Counted from the stretch's first letter, positions 8,211-16,972 are shown. The stretch: 64,000 nt of DNA from UBA5109 sp963975155 (GCA_963975155.1 CAXBFG010000001.1:62001-126000); one strand, 5' to 3'. The notes: a model not told the origin generated them from the sequence alone. Translations and numbers: made by a program.

Positions 8211-9380
8211 TTGGATAGCCTACTTCAGTTATTTCGTGACTCTGGCCTTTATCAGCTTGAATCTGGCCAGTTTGTGATGATGATGGTTGGCCTTTTGCTG
8301 ATCTATCTGGCCATTAAAAAAGGTTTTGAACCGCTCCTGCTGTTGCCAATCGGGATGGGCGCAATTCTTGTTAACGTCCCGGGAGCGGGGTTTCTTGCTG
8401 ATCCGGTTTATGATGCGGCCGGTCATCTCGCGCAACCTGGCGGTATACTTTATTACATTTATGAGGCAGGGATAGCCACTGGCATATTCCCGCTGATCAT
8501 TTTTATGGGAGTAGGGGCGATGACTGACTTCGGCCCTCTCCTGGCAAACCCGAAAACCCTGTTTCTGGGAGCTGCGGCTCAGTTTGGCATTTTTACGACG
8601 GTGCTGGGAGCTGTTGGCTTAAGTGCAGCCGGGTTAATGGATTTCAGCCTGGCGGATGCCGCTGCGATCGGTATTATTGGTGGTGCTGATGGGCCAACGG
8701 CAATTTTCGTATCCAGCCGTTTGGCTCCTGACCTGTTGGGTGCCATCGCTGTAGCTGCCTATTCATACATGGCTCTTGTGCCATTGATTCAGCCACCGAT
8801 TATGCGAGCTTTGACGACAGTTGAAGAGCGTAAAATTGAAATGCACCAACTGCGCCAGGTATCTCAGGCAGAAAAAATTATTTTCCCCTTAAGTCTGCTG
8901 ATTCTGGTTGCGTTGTTTCTGCCGAGTGCAGCACCTTTATTGGGAATGTTCTGTTTCGGTAATTTAATGCGGGAAAGTAAGGTCGTAGATCGCTTGAGCG
9001 ACACAGCGCAAAATGCCTTGATAAATATTACGACTATTTTCCTGGGTCTGGGAGTCGGTTCCAAGCTGAGTTCTGATGCCTTCTTAAATATTGAAACTTT
9101 AGGCATCCTGGTCTTGGGAGTTATTGCATTCAGTGTTGGGACAGCGAGTGGCATCATAATGGCCAAGCTTATGAACCGCCTCACTGCCAGCCCAATTAAC
9201 CCGCTGATTGGCGCAGCGGGTGTTTCAGCCGTACCAATGGCAGCCAGGGTAGCGAATAAAGTGGGGCTTGAAGCAAATCCACAAAACTTCTTGTTAATGC
9301 ATGCCATGGGACCAAACGTTGCCGGCGTCATCGGCTCAGCCGTTGCTGCCGGTGTTATGATTTCATACGTAGGCGGTTAA
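8211..9380 (+). CDS. oadB: Oxaloacetate decarboxylase beta subunit (sodium pump)
   Basis: 389 aa, TTG start with AAGGAAAA upstream, nine bases after oadA. Multispan membrane protein that decarboxylates carboxybiotin and exports Na+. Conserved stretches include the IIGGADGPTAIFVSS segment, FLGLGVGS and GAAGVSAVPMAARV with the C-terminal HAMGPNVAGVIGSA. Together with OadG and OadA it makes the full Na+-translocating complex, which fits a marine or brackish organism using sodium-motive force. The gene overlaps the convergent exonuclease III gene by four bases at the stop codons. Confidence 0.97.
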   Translation: MDSLLQLFRDSGLYQLESGQFVMMMVGLLLIYLAIKKGFEPLLLLPIGMGAILVNVPGAGFLADPVYDAAGHLAQPGGILYYIYEAGIATGIFPLIIFMGVGAMTDFGPLLANPKTLFLGAAAQFGIFTTVLGAVGLSAAGLMDFSLADAAAIGIIGGADGPTAIFVSSRLAPDLLGAIAVAAYSYMALVPLIQPPIMRALTTVEERKIEMHQLRQVSQAEKIIFPLSLLILVALFLPSAAPLLGMFCFGNLMRESKVVDRLSDTAQNALINITTIFLGLGVGSKLSSDAFLNIETLGILVLGVIAFSVGTASGIIMAKLMNRLTASPINPLIGAAGVSAVPMAARVANKVGLEANPQNFLLMHAMGPNVAGVIGSAVAAGVMISYVGG

Positions 9381-10141
9381 TCAGACAATTCAAGCAAAAC
9401 AGGACAATGATCTGAACCCAGCATGTGGTCAAGAATTTCAGCTTTTTTTATCCTGCCAAGGAATATGCTGGAACTGAGAAAATAATCAATCCTCCAGCCT
9501 ACGTTTCTCTCTCTTGCTCCGGCACGGTAGCTCCACCAGGTATATTTGACAGTATCAGGATGCAGGTGACGGAAGGTATCGACAAAACTGGCAGTCGTAA
9601 GTTTAGTTATACCGTCAATCTCTTCCTGCATATAACCGGCACTCTTATTGTAATTTTCCCTGGGCCTAGCCAGATCTATATGTTGATGTGCGACATTGAG
9701 GTCGCCACATACCACGACCGGTTTGGTTTTTTCCAGGGCTTGCAGATAGTCCAGAAAGGCTTTATCCCATGCCTGACGGTAAGCCAGGCGTTTCAGCTCA
9801 CTGCCGGAATTTGGCGTGTAAACAGTTACCAGGTAATAGTCGCTAAATTCGGCACAGATAACCCGGCCTTCCATGTCGTGTTCCTCCAAGCCTATATCAT
9901 AGCTGACCTTGAGTGGTTCAAGCCTGCTCAGTATTGCGGTTCCGGAATAACCTTTTTTGATTGCCGAATTGGAAAATAATTGATATTCCGTTAATTCCTG
10001 TAGAGTTTCACTGACCTGTTCGGGTTGAGCCTTGGTTTCCTGCAGGCACAGGACATCAGGCTGCATCTCTCTGACCTGCTCAATAAAGCCTTTTTTAGCA
10101 ATCGCTCGGATGCCGTTTACATTCCAGGATATAAGTCTCAT
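9377..10141 (-). CDS. xth: Exodeoxyribonuclease III (AP endonuclease family)
   Basis: 254 aa from the ATG at 10141 (MRLISWNVNGIRA); the frame extends 14 codons further but that extension is not conserved-looking. Cytoplasmic DNA repair enzyme of the Mg-dependent EEP family: 3'-5' exonuclease and AP endonuclease. Motifs in order: WNVNGIRA, LQETKA (metal-binding Glu), YTPNSGSELKRL, CGDLNVAH (Asp and Asn of the active site), RIDYFL and the catalytic SDHCPVLLEL. It ends convergent with oadB. Confidence 0.95.
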   Translation of the reverse strand: MRLISWNVNGIRAIAKKGFIEQVREMQPDVLCLQETKAQPEQVSETLQELTEYQLFSNSAIKKGYSGTAILSRLEPLKVSYDIGLEEHDMEGRVICAEFSDYYLVTVYTPNSGSELKRLAYRQAWDKAFLDYLQALEKTKPVVVCGDLNVAHQHIDLARPRENYNKSAGYMQEEIDGITKLTTASFVDTFRHLHPDTVKYTWWSYRAGARERNVGWRIDYFLSSSIFLGRIKKAEILDHMLGSDHCPVLLELSD

Positions 10142-10468
10142 ATAAAACCTTAATTTACATTTAAAAAACGGGCTCCAGCCCACATGACAACTGCCCGCAA
10201 AGAGTGTGCAATAACTGTGGATTATGCATCACACAGATTGTAAACGGGAATCGGAGAACATAATATGGTAATTAAGGAATTGGCGTTGATGTAAGCTTGT
10301 CATTACTGGAAGTTAGCAGGTATCATTGGCCGCCTTAGGGGATTAAGAATTTAAATTATTTGCAAGTTAGAGTGGTTAGTATGGTGCCCACCATAATTTG
10401 TGAAACTTAAACTGAAGCGATGTTGAAAAACATCAAATGCACCAAATACATTATCGAGGAGATTGATT
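10142..10468. other. Intergenic region ahead of exported-protein cassette 1
   Basis: 327 bp without a gene, upstream of both exonuclease III and the DUF6152-type gene, so it should hold divergent promoters. Two small inverted repeats are visible: ATGGT-GCCC-ACCAT at 10381-10394 and GATGTT-GAAA-AACATC at 10419-10434, the latter about 20 bases before the GAGGA ribosome site. I see no convincing promoter pair. Confidence 0.5.
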
Positions 10469-10873
10469 ATGAAGCAACGCAAACAAAATATAATTACAGC
10501 GTTTGTTCTATCACTTGGCTTTACTTTGTTTGCTACTGGTGCAGTATTTGCTCACCACTCTTTTCCAGCAACCTATGTAATGGATGAGACAGCAACAATT
10601 GAAGGCACAATGGTACAGTTCCTGTTCCGTAACCCACATTCATTTGTGCACGTAATGGTTACAGATGAAGAAACAGGCCAGAACCAACGCTGGGCTGTTG
10701 AATGGGGTGGTGCCAGTGCACTGGCAGGATCAGTTGATCGTTCAAGCCTGAAACCTGGTGATCAGGTACGCATATCAGGACAGCCAGGTCGTAACCCTGA
10801 AGATCACCGTCTACGTATGCAAAGCCTCGAAGTAATTGATGGCGACTTCAAATGGGATGGCGATTTTGATTAA
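10469..10873 (+). CDS. Exported DUF6152-type protein
   Basis: 134 aa from the ATG at 10469; the frame could start two codons earlier at a TTG, but GAGGA lies eight bases before the ATG. Signal peptide ends at GAVFA, giving a mature N-terminus HHSFPATYVMD. This HHSF...Y start, the GTMVQFLFRNPHSFVHV core, WAVEWGGA, and LKPGDQVRISGQPGRNPEDHR are the pattern I associate with DUF6152, a family of small exported proteins of unknown function. The many His residues at the mature N-terminus could bind metal (inference). It heads the first A-B-C cassette but is separated from it by a strong terminator. Confidence 0.8.
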   Translation: MKQRKQNIITAFVLSLGFTLFATGAVFAHHSFPATYVMDETATIEGTMVQFLFRNPHSFVHVMVTDEETGQNQRWAVEWGGASALAGSVDRSSLKPGDQVRISGQPGRNPEDHRLRMQSLEVIDGDFKWDGDFD

Positions 10874-10905
10874 TAGAGCCTAGTATTCAGCTCTGGTTAG
10901 TTCCG

Positions 10906-10945
10906 AACACTAACGGCACATTTAATGAGTCGTTAGTGTTTTTGT
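10906..10945 (+). terminator. Intrinsic terminator after the DUF6152-type gene
   Basis: Perfect 10-bp stem (AACACTAACG at 10906-10915, CGTTAGTGTT at 10931-10940) followed by a T-rich run. It separates this gene from the A-B-C genes, which then need their own promoter or read-through. Confidence 0.85.
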
Positions 10946-11015
10946 TTGAAGTACAAAGTATTATTCCGCAAATTTCTTAACACGATGTACACCCGGTAGG
11001 GGAGTGATTGTTTCT

Positions 11016-11867
11016 ATGCAACTATCTAGCAAAAAAATTCTATCTGGATTATTGATGAGCGTGTTGGTAGCGCCGGTATTCCAGGCCCAGGCAGGTATAG
11101 CCGGTTATTGGGCTCCTATTTTTCACGAAGACTTTGAAGAACGTCTGCCTGGACCTGAAGCCGGTGATTATGCTGGCTTGCCAATTAATGATGCAATGCG
11201 ATTACGTGGCGACACATGGACATCAAGTCTTCTCACCGTTCCTGAACATCAATGCAAGCCTCACCCCTCAACTTACGGCTTTAGAGGAATCGGTAACTTA
11301 CGTGTCCAGGAAGAGATAGACCAGTCAGACCAAAGTTTAATTGCTCTGCATACCCATATTGAATGGCAGGCTCAAAAACGGACTATCTGGATGGATGGCC
11401 GAGATCATCCAGATGAGACTGCCCCGCACAGCTGGGGTGGGTTTTCAACGGGTGAAATTATAGGCGATACACTGGTTGTACATACTACCCATCTTAAAGC
11501 AGGCTGGATTCGCAGAAATGGCATGGCATTGAGTGATCAGGCTACTCTGGATGAATATTTCTTCCTGAATAACGGCGGCACGTTATTGACACATGTCTCT
11601 ATTGTGACTGATCCGGTTTATTTGACAGAACCTTTTGTCCGTACGAATGGTTTTGAATGGTTGTCTGTATCTCAGATGGGTCCATATCCTTGTCGACCTG
11701 CCATTGAAATAGACCGCCCTGTTGGTGAAGTACCTCACTGGATGATAGATTCTGAAGAATCGCACGCAGGAAGTCTGGAATTTTCTGAGCGTTGGAATAT
11801 ACCCCTGGAAGCTGCTAGAGGTGGTGCTGAAACAGCATTGCCAGAGTTTATCGATGTGGTTAGATAA
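11016..11867 (+). CDS. Exported protein of unnamed A/C family, cassette 1 member A
   Basis: 283 aa from the ATG at 11016, with AGGGGAG upstream; a GTG at 11004 lies inside that ribosome site. Signal peptide ends at FQAQA. The mature protein starts GYWAPIFHEDFEERLPG, then GDYAGLPINDAMRLRGDTW, and has a core with RTIWMDGRDHP, HSWGGFSTGE, LVVHTTHLKAGWIRRNG and DPVYLTEPFVR. I do not know the family. It is paralogous to 25112-26020 and more distantly to the C proteins at 12880 and 26994, which share the xGxWxxxxxEDW start, the short (I/V)PxND block, the THLKxGxxRxNG block and the DPxYL block. Conserved His, Asp and Arg residues in the core could form a binding or catalytic site. Expected location is periplasm. 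Confidence 0.8.
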   Translation: MQLSSKKILSGLLMSVLVAPVFQAQAGIAGYWAPIFHEDFEERLPGPEAGDYAGLPINDAMRLRGDTWTSSLLTVPEHQCKPHPSTYGFRGIGNLRVQEEIDQSDQSLIALHTHIEWQAQKRTIWMDGRDHPDETAPHSWGGFSTGEIIGDTLVVHTTHLKAGWIRRNGMALSDQATLDEYFFLNNGGTLLTHVSIVTDPVYLTEPFVRTNGFEWLSVSQMGPYPCRPAIEIDRPVGEVPHWMIDSEESHAGSLEFSERWNIPLEAARGGAETALPEFIDVVR

Positions 11868-11888
11868 TTAGGTTTTGGAGATATAAAA

Positions 11889-12869
11889 ATGACTAAAATA
11901 AAAACAATGAGTTGGGTCCGTACTACAAAACTTATCCAGAAAACTCTGGGATTATGTTTGTTATCGACCGTTTTTAACGGGGCAGCATTTGCTCAGGATA
12001 TGTCTGATGTTGTGGTCAAATCCTATCATGTTGCGGGCCAAGTATGGGTGCTTACCGGTGCGGGCGGTAATGTGACTGTGCAAATCGGAGATGAAGGAGT
12101 GTTGGTTGTCGACACTCAATTTGCCGAAACGGCACCTAAGATACTGGCAGAAATTCGTCGTCTGGCCCCGGGTAAGATTATTCGATATGTGATTAATACT
12201 CATGGTCACGGCGATCATACTGGTGGAAATCAGATAATCCGCGAGGCAGGGGACACGATTGTTGCCGGGAATGAAGCCCGAGACACGAGCGATACAGGAG
12301 CAGAGCTGATAGCTCATGAAAATGTACTGTTGAGCATGGCGACAGCTGATCCCGGTATTGCATTCGAACTATGGCCTACTGAGGTTTATCTGGGAGATCA
12401 GTATGATCTGTACTTTAACGATGAACCTATTGAACTTCTCTATCAAGGTCGAGCACATACTAACGGCGACACCATGGTGTTTTTCCGCAAGTCAGATGTG
12501 ATAAGTACAGGTGATATTTATGTCACAGAAGGTTATCCCTTCGTTGATGAATCAAATTTTGGACATATTAACGGCATAATTGATGGTTTGAATGAAATAA
12601 TAAGGATAGCCGTCCCTAAAGAGCAGCAGGAAGGTGGAACCATGATTATATCTTCACATGGTAGACTTTCTGACGAAGCTGATGTTGTTGATTACCGTGA
12701 CATGATCACAATAATCAGGGACCGTGTTCAATATATGATTGATCAAGGAATGACTCGTAATGAAGTATTGGCAGCTCGACCTTCCCGTGACTACGATGGT
12801 CGTTATGGTGGTGGCTTTGTATCACCGGAAGCTTTCATTACATCCGTTTACAATACTTTGAGCGAGTAG
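11889..12869 (+). CDS. Exported metallo-beta-lactamase-fold hydrolase, cassette 1 member B
   Basis: 326 aa; signal peptide ends at GAAFAQ. The MBL fold is clear: VLVVDTQF strand, HGHGDH motif (His105, His107, Asp109, His110), His190 in GRAHTNGD, bridging Asp209 in STGDIY, and His257 in SSHGR. All ligands for a two-zinc site are present, so it should be an active hydrolase in the periplasm. Substrate is unknown; the MBL superfamily includes lactonases, thioesterases, sulfatases and beta-lactamases, and nothing here supports calling it a resistance enzyme. The C-terminal helices (YRDMITIIRDRVQYMIDQG) follow the usual pattern of this subgroup. It lies 21 bp after member A and 10 bp before member C. 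Confidence 0.9.
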   Translation: MTKIKTMSWVRTTKLIQKTLGLCLLSTVFNGAAFAQDMSDVVVKSYHVAGQVWVLTGAGGNVTVQIGDEGVLVVDTQFAETAPKILAEIRRLAPGKIIRYVINTHGHGDHTGGNQIIREAGDTIVAGNEARDTSDTGAELIAHENVLLSMATADPGIAFELWPTEVYLGDQYDLYFNDEPIELLYQGRAHTNGDTMVFFRKSDVISTGDIYVTEGYPFVDESNFGHINGIIDGLNEIIRIAVPKEQQEGGTMIISSHGRLSDEADVVDYRDMITIIRDRVQYMIDQGMTRNEVLAARPSRDYDGRYGGGFVSPEAFITSVYNTLSE

Positions 12870-12879
12870 GAGTACAATA

Positions 12880-13662
12880 ATGAAAATAAGAACATTTACA
12901 AAAATCGCTGCCTTTCTAGGCCTTTCTGTTTTAGCCACCTCTTCATTCGCGCAACGTGGTGGACCACCACCTGGACCACCGCCTGCTCCTAGGGATGCCG
13001 CTCCAATAGGCCTGGACAGACTGGAAGGACAATGGGTTGCCATTGTTAATGAAGACTGGCTATGGCGTATGCGGGTGGCTGAAAAAGGCGACTTTACCAG
13101 TATTCCTTATAATGACCGAGGTCGTGAAGTCGGTCAGGCTTGGGATGAATCCATGACAGGCTCATGTTTAGCCTATGGCGCTGCCGGTATCATGCGTCAG
13201 CCACAGCGACTGCGAATTGAATGGGAAAATGATTCAGTCGTAAGGCTGGAAACAGATTATGGCCAGCAGACTCGTCGCTTTATCTTCAACGAACCTGCTC
13301 CGGAAAATACACCACGCAGCTTACAGGGTTATTCAATGGCGAGCTGGGAATTTGATGCGACAGCACCGGCAGGCTTTGCTGGATTTACGCGAGTTGGTCA
13401 GGACCCACAACATGGTTCATTAAAAATTGAAACCAGTCATCTGACTGCTGCATGGTTGCGTTCAAATGGTGCGCCTGTTAGTGAAAATGCTACTGTCACT
13501 GAATATATCGATGTATTCACTGATCCGGTTGGTAACGATTGGTTAGTTGCTACCGTGATTGTTCATGATCCTATTTATTTAAATACTGATTTCATCACCA
13601 GCTCTCATTATCGTCGTGATAATGATCGCGGTGCCTGGGATCCACGCCCTTGCGGCATGTAG
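12880..13662 (+). CDS. Exported protein of unnamed A/C family, cassette 1 member C
   Basis: 260 aa; signal peptide ends at TSSFAQ, followed by a Gly/Pro-rich linker (RGGPPPGPPPAP). The mature domain has LEGQWVAIVNEDWLWRM, GDFTSIPYNDRGREVGQAWD, CLAYGAAGIMRQPQRLRIEW, QTRRFIF, TSHLTAAWLRSNGAP and HDPIYLNTDF, ending RPCGM. It resembles 26994-27872 most closely and shares several blocks with the A proteins, so A and C look like two branches of one exported family without a name I know. The start has a GGAG ribosome site and the gene is the last of the cassette, before a strong terminator. Confidence 0.8.
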   Translation: MKIRTFTKIAAFLGLSVLATSSFAQRGGPPPGPPPAPRDAAPIGLDRLEGQWVAIVNEDWLWRMRVAEKGDFTSIPYNDRGREVGQAWDESMTGSCLAYGAAGIMRQPQRLRIEWENDSVVRLETDYGQQTRRFIFNEPAPENTPRSLQGYSMASWEFDATAPAGFAGFTRVGQDPQHGSLKIETSHLTAAWLRSNGAPVSENATVTEYIDVFTDPVGNDWLVATVIVHDPIYLNTDFITSSHYRRDNDRGAWDPRPCGM

Positions 13663-13693
13663 TATTGATTTAAATAGCTGACTGTTTAAATTT

Positions 13694-13728
13694 AAAAAAA
13701 GGTCTCACGGAGTGAGGCCTTTTTTTTT
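13694..13728 (+). terminator. Intrinsic terminator of cassette 1
   Basis: Stem GGTCTCAC/GTGAGGCC (one G-T pair) with loop GGA, seven A on the left and nine T on the right; 31 bp after the stop of member C. It could work in both directions. Confidence 0.9.
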
Positions 13729-13821
13729 GCTGGAAAAAAAAGTCAATAACAGAAGTCAGATGCTAGCGTAAGAATCAAATAGTTTTAAATATCAGGTCCT
13801 GGACCGGGTAAAAAAAGCATA

Positions 13822-13851
13822 AAAAAAAAGGGGCCTGGGGCCCCTTTTTTT
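13822..13851 (-). terminator. Intrinsic terminator of the hydroquinone operon
   Basis: GC-rich inverted repeat GGGGCC...GGCCCC between nine A and seven T, 46 bases after the stop of the thiolase gene on the minus strand. Symmetric, so probably bidirectional. Confidence 0.85.
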
Positions 13852-13896
13852 ATCATATTGCCTAAAGTGCTTTACACTTTTGACCTGCGCGCTTTC

Positions 13897-15102
13897 TTAT
13901 ACTTTCTCAATAATTGAAGCAATGCCCTGGCCTACACCAATACACATTGTGCACAGCCCATAACGCCCATTTGACCTGTGTAACTCATTGATTGCAGCCA
14001 TAACCAGTCGTGCACCACTGGCTCCTAATGGATGTCCTATGGAGATTGCGCCACCATTAGGGTTAACCTGCGCAGCATCATCCGGAAGACCTAGATCACG
14101 TGTAACGGCAAGTGCCTGTGCCGCAAAAGCTTCATTGAGTTCTATAACATCCATTTGTTGGACAGTCATACCTGTTGCGGCAAACAATTTTTTGCTGGCT
14201 GGAGAGGGTGCGAAGCCCATAATTGCTGGTGCAACCCCGGCTGTCGTTGATGCAACGATTCTTGCGCGTGGGGTAAGTCCATATTTTTTAACAGCAGCTT
14301 CTGAAGCAATTATCATTGCTGCAGCACCATCGTTTATACCTGAAGCATTACCGGCAGTAACACTGCCTCCTTCGCGGACTACCGGACGTAATTTGGCAAG
14401 TACCTCGATAGGGCTCAGGCGAGGGTGTTCGTCGTCTGCAAAGATAATTGGGTCGGCTTTGTGTTGGGGAATTGATACGGGTGTAATTTCTTCTGCAAGC
14501 CGTCCGGCTTTTTGTGCCTCTGCGGTACGCTGCTGGCTACGAAACGCAAAAGCATCCTGATCTTCCCGACTGACAGAAAATTGATCTGCTACGTTTTCTG
14601 CAGTTTCAGGCATGGTATCTACACCATATAATGCCTTAAGCTGAGGATTGATAAAGCGCCAGCCCATCGTGGTGTCTTCTATTTTCTGATCCCGGGCATA
14701 AGCTGAAGCCGCTTTACCCATCACAAAAGGTGCCCGGGACATGGACTCTACGCCACCGGCAATAATAAGTTCGGCTTCACCTGCCTTGATTGCCCGTGCT
14801 GCAGTGGAAATAGCGTCCAGACTGGAGCCACAAAGGCGGTTCATGGTGGTACCTGTCACTACGGCTGGTAATCCAGCCAGTAACAATGACATTCGTGCAA
14901 CATTACGATTGTCTTCACCAGATTGGTTGGCACAGCCGAAGATAACGTCATCAACTGCTTCCCAATCCACAGCAGGGTTTCTCTCCATCAATGTTCTGAG
15001 AGGAATTGCGCCAAGGTCATCAGTACGTATGCCGGCTAAGGAACCGCCGTAACGGCCAAAAGGTGTTCGAATAGCATCACAGATAAAAGCGTCATTTGTC
15101 AT
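13897..15102 (-). CDS. pcaF: 3-oxoadipyl-CoA thiolase
   Basis: 401 aa. Splits 3-oxoadipyl-CoA with CoA into succinyl-CoA and acetyl-CoA, the last step of the beta-ketoadipate route. Catalytic Cys91 lies in NRLCGSSLDA; the C-terminal GHPLGASGARL His and the CIGVGQG Cys complete the thiolase active site. The internal sequence MGWRFINPQLKALYGVD and MPETAENVA is close to PcaF of Pseudomonas as I remember it, which favours this over a beta-oxidation thiolase. It is the last gene of the minus-strand hydroquinone operon, followed by a terminator. Confidence 0.93.
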   Translation of the reverse strand: MTNDAFICDAIRTPFGRYGGSLAGIRTDDLGAIPLRTLMERNPAVDWEAVDDVIFGCANQSGEDNRNVARMSLLLAGLPAVVTGTTMNRLCGSSLDAISTAARAIKAGEAELIIAGGVESMSRAPFVMGKAASAYARDQKIEDTTMGWRFINPQLKALYGVDTMPETAENVADQFSVSREDQDAFAFRSQQRTAEAQKAGRLAEEITPVSIPQHKADPIIFADDEHPRLSPIEVLAKLRPVVREGGSVTAGNASGINDGAAAMIIASEAAVKKYGLTPRARIVASTTAGVAPAIMGFAPSPASKKLFAATGMTVQQMDVIELNEAFAAQALAVTRDLGLPDDAAQVNPNGGAISIGHPLGASGARLVMAAINELHRSNGRYGLCTMCIGVGQGIASIIEKV

Positions 15103-15111
15103 ATTGCTTCC

Positions 15112-15405
15112 TTATACTTCGTAATCAGCCACACGCCGTTCTGTGCGGTGTGGACCTAAATAATCTTTAAATTTCTGATGTAAGGGATGTTGATCATAGT
15201 GTGCCAGTGCGTCCCAGCTCTCAAATTCTGAGTACAGTACCAAGTCGGCAGACATATCTGTACGACTTTGATCAGCTGCCAGTTCCAGGTGTATGAGACC
15301 GGTGATCTGCTTTCGCATCTGCTCCAGTAACTCTGCTGCTCCATCACAATACTGAAGGCTTAAGGCGGCGTTGTCGACTTTCCAGCATACGATATGTTTA
15401 ATCAT
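15112..15405 (-). CDS. Dabb (stress-responsive A/B barrel) domain protein
   Basis: 97 aa. Begins MIKHIVCWKV, the typical first strand of Dabb domains, then a helix, IHLELAADQS, DLVLYSEFESWDALAHYDQHPLHQKF and a final strand; this is the whole domain. Small ferredoxin-like alpha/beta barrels of this family are often dimeric and sometimes act on aromatic or polyketide intermediates, but most have no known function. It sits between the Rieske gene and the thiolase, ten bases ahead of the latter, so it is likely part of the operon. A role as helper or isomerase in hydroquinone breakdown is possible but unproven. Confidence 0.82.
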   Translation of the reverse strand: MIKHIVCWKVDNAALSLQYCDGAAELLEQMRKQITGLIHLELAADQSRTDMSADLVLYSEFESWDALAHYDQHPLHQKFKDYLGPHRTERRVADYEV

Positions 15406-15448
15406 TATTTACTTTAACTATGTTATGTATCTATTTGAAATATATTAT

Positions 15449-15826
15449 TTATTTTGGATCTGAAATTTTTATTACACCTTCATCCACAGTAATTGGAATC
15501 ATCTCTAGGTTGAGTCCTTCAGGAGGACCATCAGTACATAAGCCATCCGCGACATTGAATCTTGCTAAATGATGACAGCACATAAACTGGCTGCGGTCAT
15601 AGGTAAAAAACTGATCCGGCAGTAAATTAAGCTTGATACCAAAATGGGGGCAGCGGTTCATATAACAACGTAAGGTACCTGCATCATTAAAAATAAATAT
15701 ATGGAACGGGTACTTGGATTCAGTCGCAAAACTAAATTCTTTAATGGCACCTGGTTCTATATCAGAAATATGACATAGCTCTGTACCAGGTTTGGGGGCA
15801 TTCCTTTCTTCGTACCAGGTTCTCAT
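15449..15826 (-). CDS. Rieske [2Fe-2S] ferredoxin-like protein
   Basis: 125 aa single-domain protein. Cluster ligands are visible: Cys59 and His61 in RCPHFG, and Cys83/His86 in MCCHHLARF, followed by TDGPPEGLNLEMIPI near the end. Soluble Rieske ferredoxins pass electrons to aromatic-ring oxygenases, and this one lies inside an aromatic catabolic operon. However, no oxygenase or reductase that would use it is encoded nearby, and hydroquinone dioxygenase needs no external electrons in its catalytic cycle. It might keep the active-site iron reduced, as plant-type ferredoxins do for some extradiol enzymes; this is inference. Confidence 0.85.
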   Translation of the reverse strand: MRTWYEERNAPKPGTELCHISDIEPGAIKEFSFATESKYPFHIFIFNDAGTLRCYMNRCPHFGIKLNLLPDQFFTYDRSQFMCCHHLARFNVADGLCTDGPPEGLNLEMIPITVDEGVIKISDPK

Positions 15827-15883
15827 TGATGCGATTCTGTTGCAGGTCTATCGGCTGGTGGACTGACTATTATGATTGCTTTC

Positions 15884-16945
15884 TCAGGGCCGAATGCCGG
15901 CATAAGCGTTCTTCAGCAATTCCCTGACACCTTCCAAAGTAACTTCTCTAGGGTTGTAATAAGGTTTTGAAAGAGCAATTTCTGCAGCCTTTTCTAGATC
16001 TTCTTCTTTCATGCCGATGGCTTCGAGCGTAGTGGGCGCACCAACTTTTGCCAATAAATCAAAGAGGGCTCCGGCAGCATTATCGGGAGTGGTATTTAAT
16101 GCTCTGGCAATGGCTGCCATGGCCTCAGGGGCATGATCCTGATTATATTTAGTCGCATGCGGGATGATGACAGAATGAACTTCTGCATGCGGTAAATTGA
16201 AGGTTCCGCCAAGGGTATGACAAAGTTTGTGGTGAATTGACATACCCACAGTTCCCAGCGCCGTACCCGCTAGCCATGCTCCATAGAGAGCCTTGCTTCT
16301 CGCTTCCATGTTGTCTGGTTGCTTAACCACTATGGGCAGACTTTCCGCCAGGGCCTTTATGCCTTCTTCTGACATGATCGAAATCACCGGATTCCTGTTT
16401 TCTGCATAAAGTGCCTCGACGCAATGCGCGATAGCGTTTATACCGCTGGGACCGGAAATAAAATCTGGTAGTGTCACGGTTAGTTCGGGGTCATAGATAA
16501 CCGTTTTTGCCAACACTTTTGAATCGCGACCAGTGGTTTTGATACCTTCTTCAGTAATGCCCCAGATAGGTGTCATTTCCGAACCCGCGTAAGTGGTAGG
16601 GACGACAATAGAAGGTAGGCCGGTTTCAAGTGCAACGGCTTTGCCTAAGCCGATAGTTGAGCCTCCGCCTACGCAAACGCATCCGTCACTCTTATGAGCC
16701 TTGATTTCAGCCATGATGGCATTGATAGTTTGTCTCGGCACATGCATGACTGCTTTATCAAATATCGCGCTATCAACTTTATCCCCGAGTAGCTCTTTGG
16801 TAGCCTCGGCCATATCCTTCTGAAACTCAGTTGAGATAATCATCGGCCGTTTAATGCCCAGTAAAGCAACTTCGTAAGGAAGCTGCTTTAGTGTGCCTGC
16901 GCCAAAAATGATGCGCTGGGAGTTTGGTTGATAAACAAATTGCAT
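15884..16945 (-). CDS. Maleylacetate reductase
   Basis: 353 aa; reduces maleylacetate to 3-oxoadipate with NAD(P)H. Member of the iron-containing alcohol dehydrogenase superfamily: N-terminal nucleotide-binding part with VGGGSTIGLGKAVAL, PTTYAGSEMTPIWGIT (a maleylacetate-reductase hallmark), then the helical metal-side domain with SGINAIAHCVEALYA and SIHHKLCHTLGG. Length matches the family. It links both ring-cleavage branches in this locus, because the hydroquinone route (after the aldehyde dehydrogenase) and the hydroxyquinol route both deliver maleylacetate. Downstream of the aldehyde dehydrogenase by 27 bp. Corresponds to HapF/PnpF in described hydroquinone pathways. Confidence 0.93.
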   Translation of the reverse strand: MQFVYQPNSQRIIFGAGTLKQLPYEVALLGIKRPMIISTEFQKDMAEATKELLGDKVDSAIFDKAVMHVPRQTINAIMAEIKAHKSDGCVCVGGGSTIGLGKAVALETGLPSIVVPTTYAGSEMTPIWGITEEGIKTTGRDSKVLAKTVIYDPELTVTLPDFISGPSGINAIAHCVEALYAENRNPVISIMSEEGIKALAESLPIVVKQPDNMEARSKALYGAWLAGTALGTVGMSIHHKLCHTLGGTFNLPHAEVHSVIIPHATKYNQDHAPEAMAAIARALNTTPDNAAGALFDLLAKVGAPTTLEAIGMKEEDLEKAAEIALSKPYYNPREVTLEGVRELLKNAYAGIRP

Positions 16946-16972
16946 CTTATGTGTACCCCGGATTGCTAAAAA

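Noticed and set aside
9425..9979. 184-codon plus-strand frame opposite exonuclease III
   Set aside because: Antisense shadow of a clearly conserved gene.
11889..12869. Calling the MBL-fold protein a beta-lactamase
   Set aside because: Only the general metal-binding fold is visible. Context and subgroup motifs do not indicate antibiotic hydrolysis.
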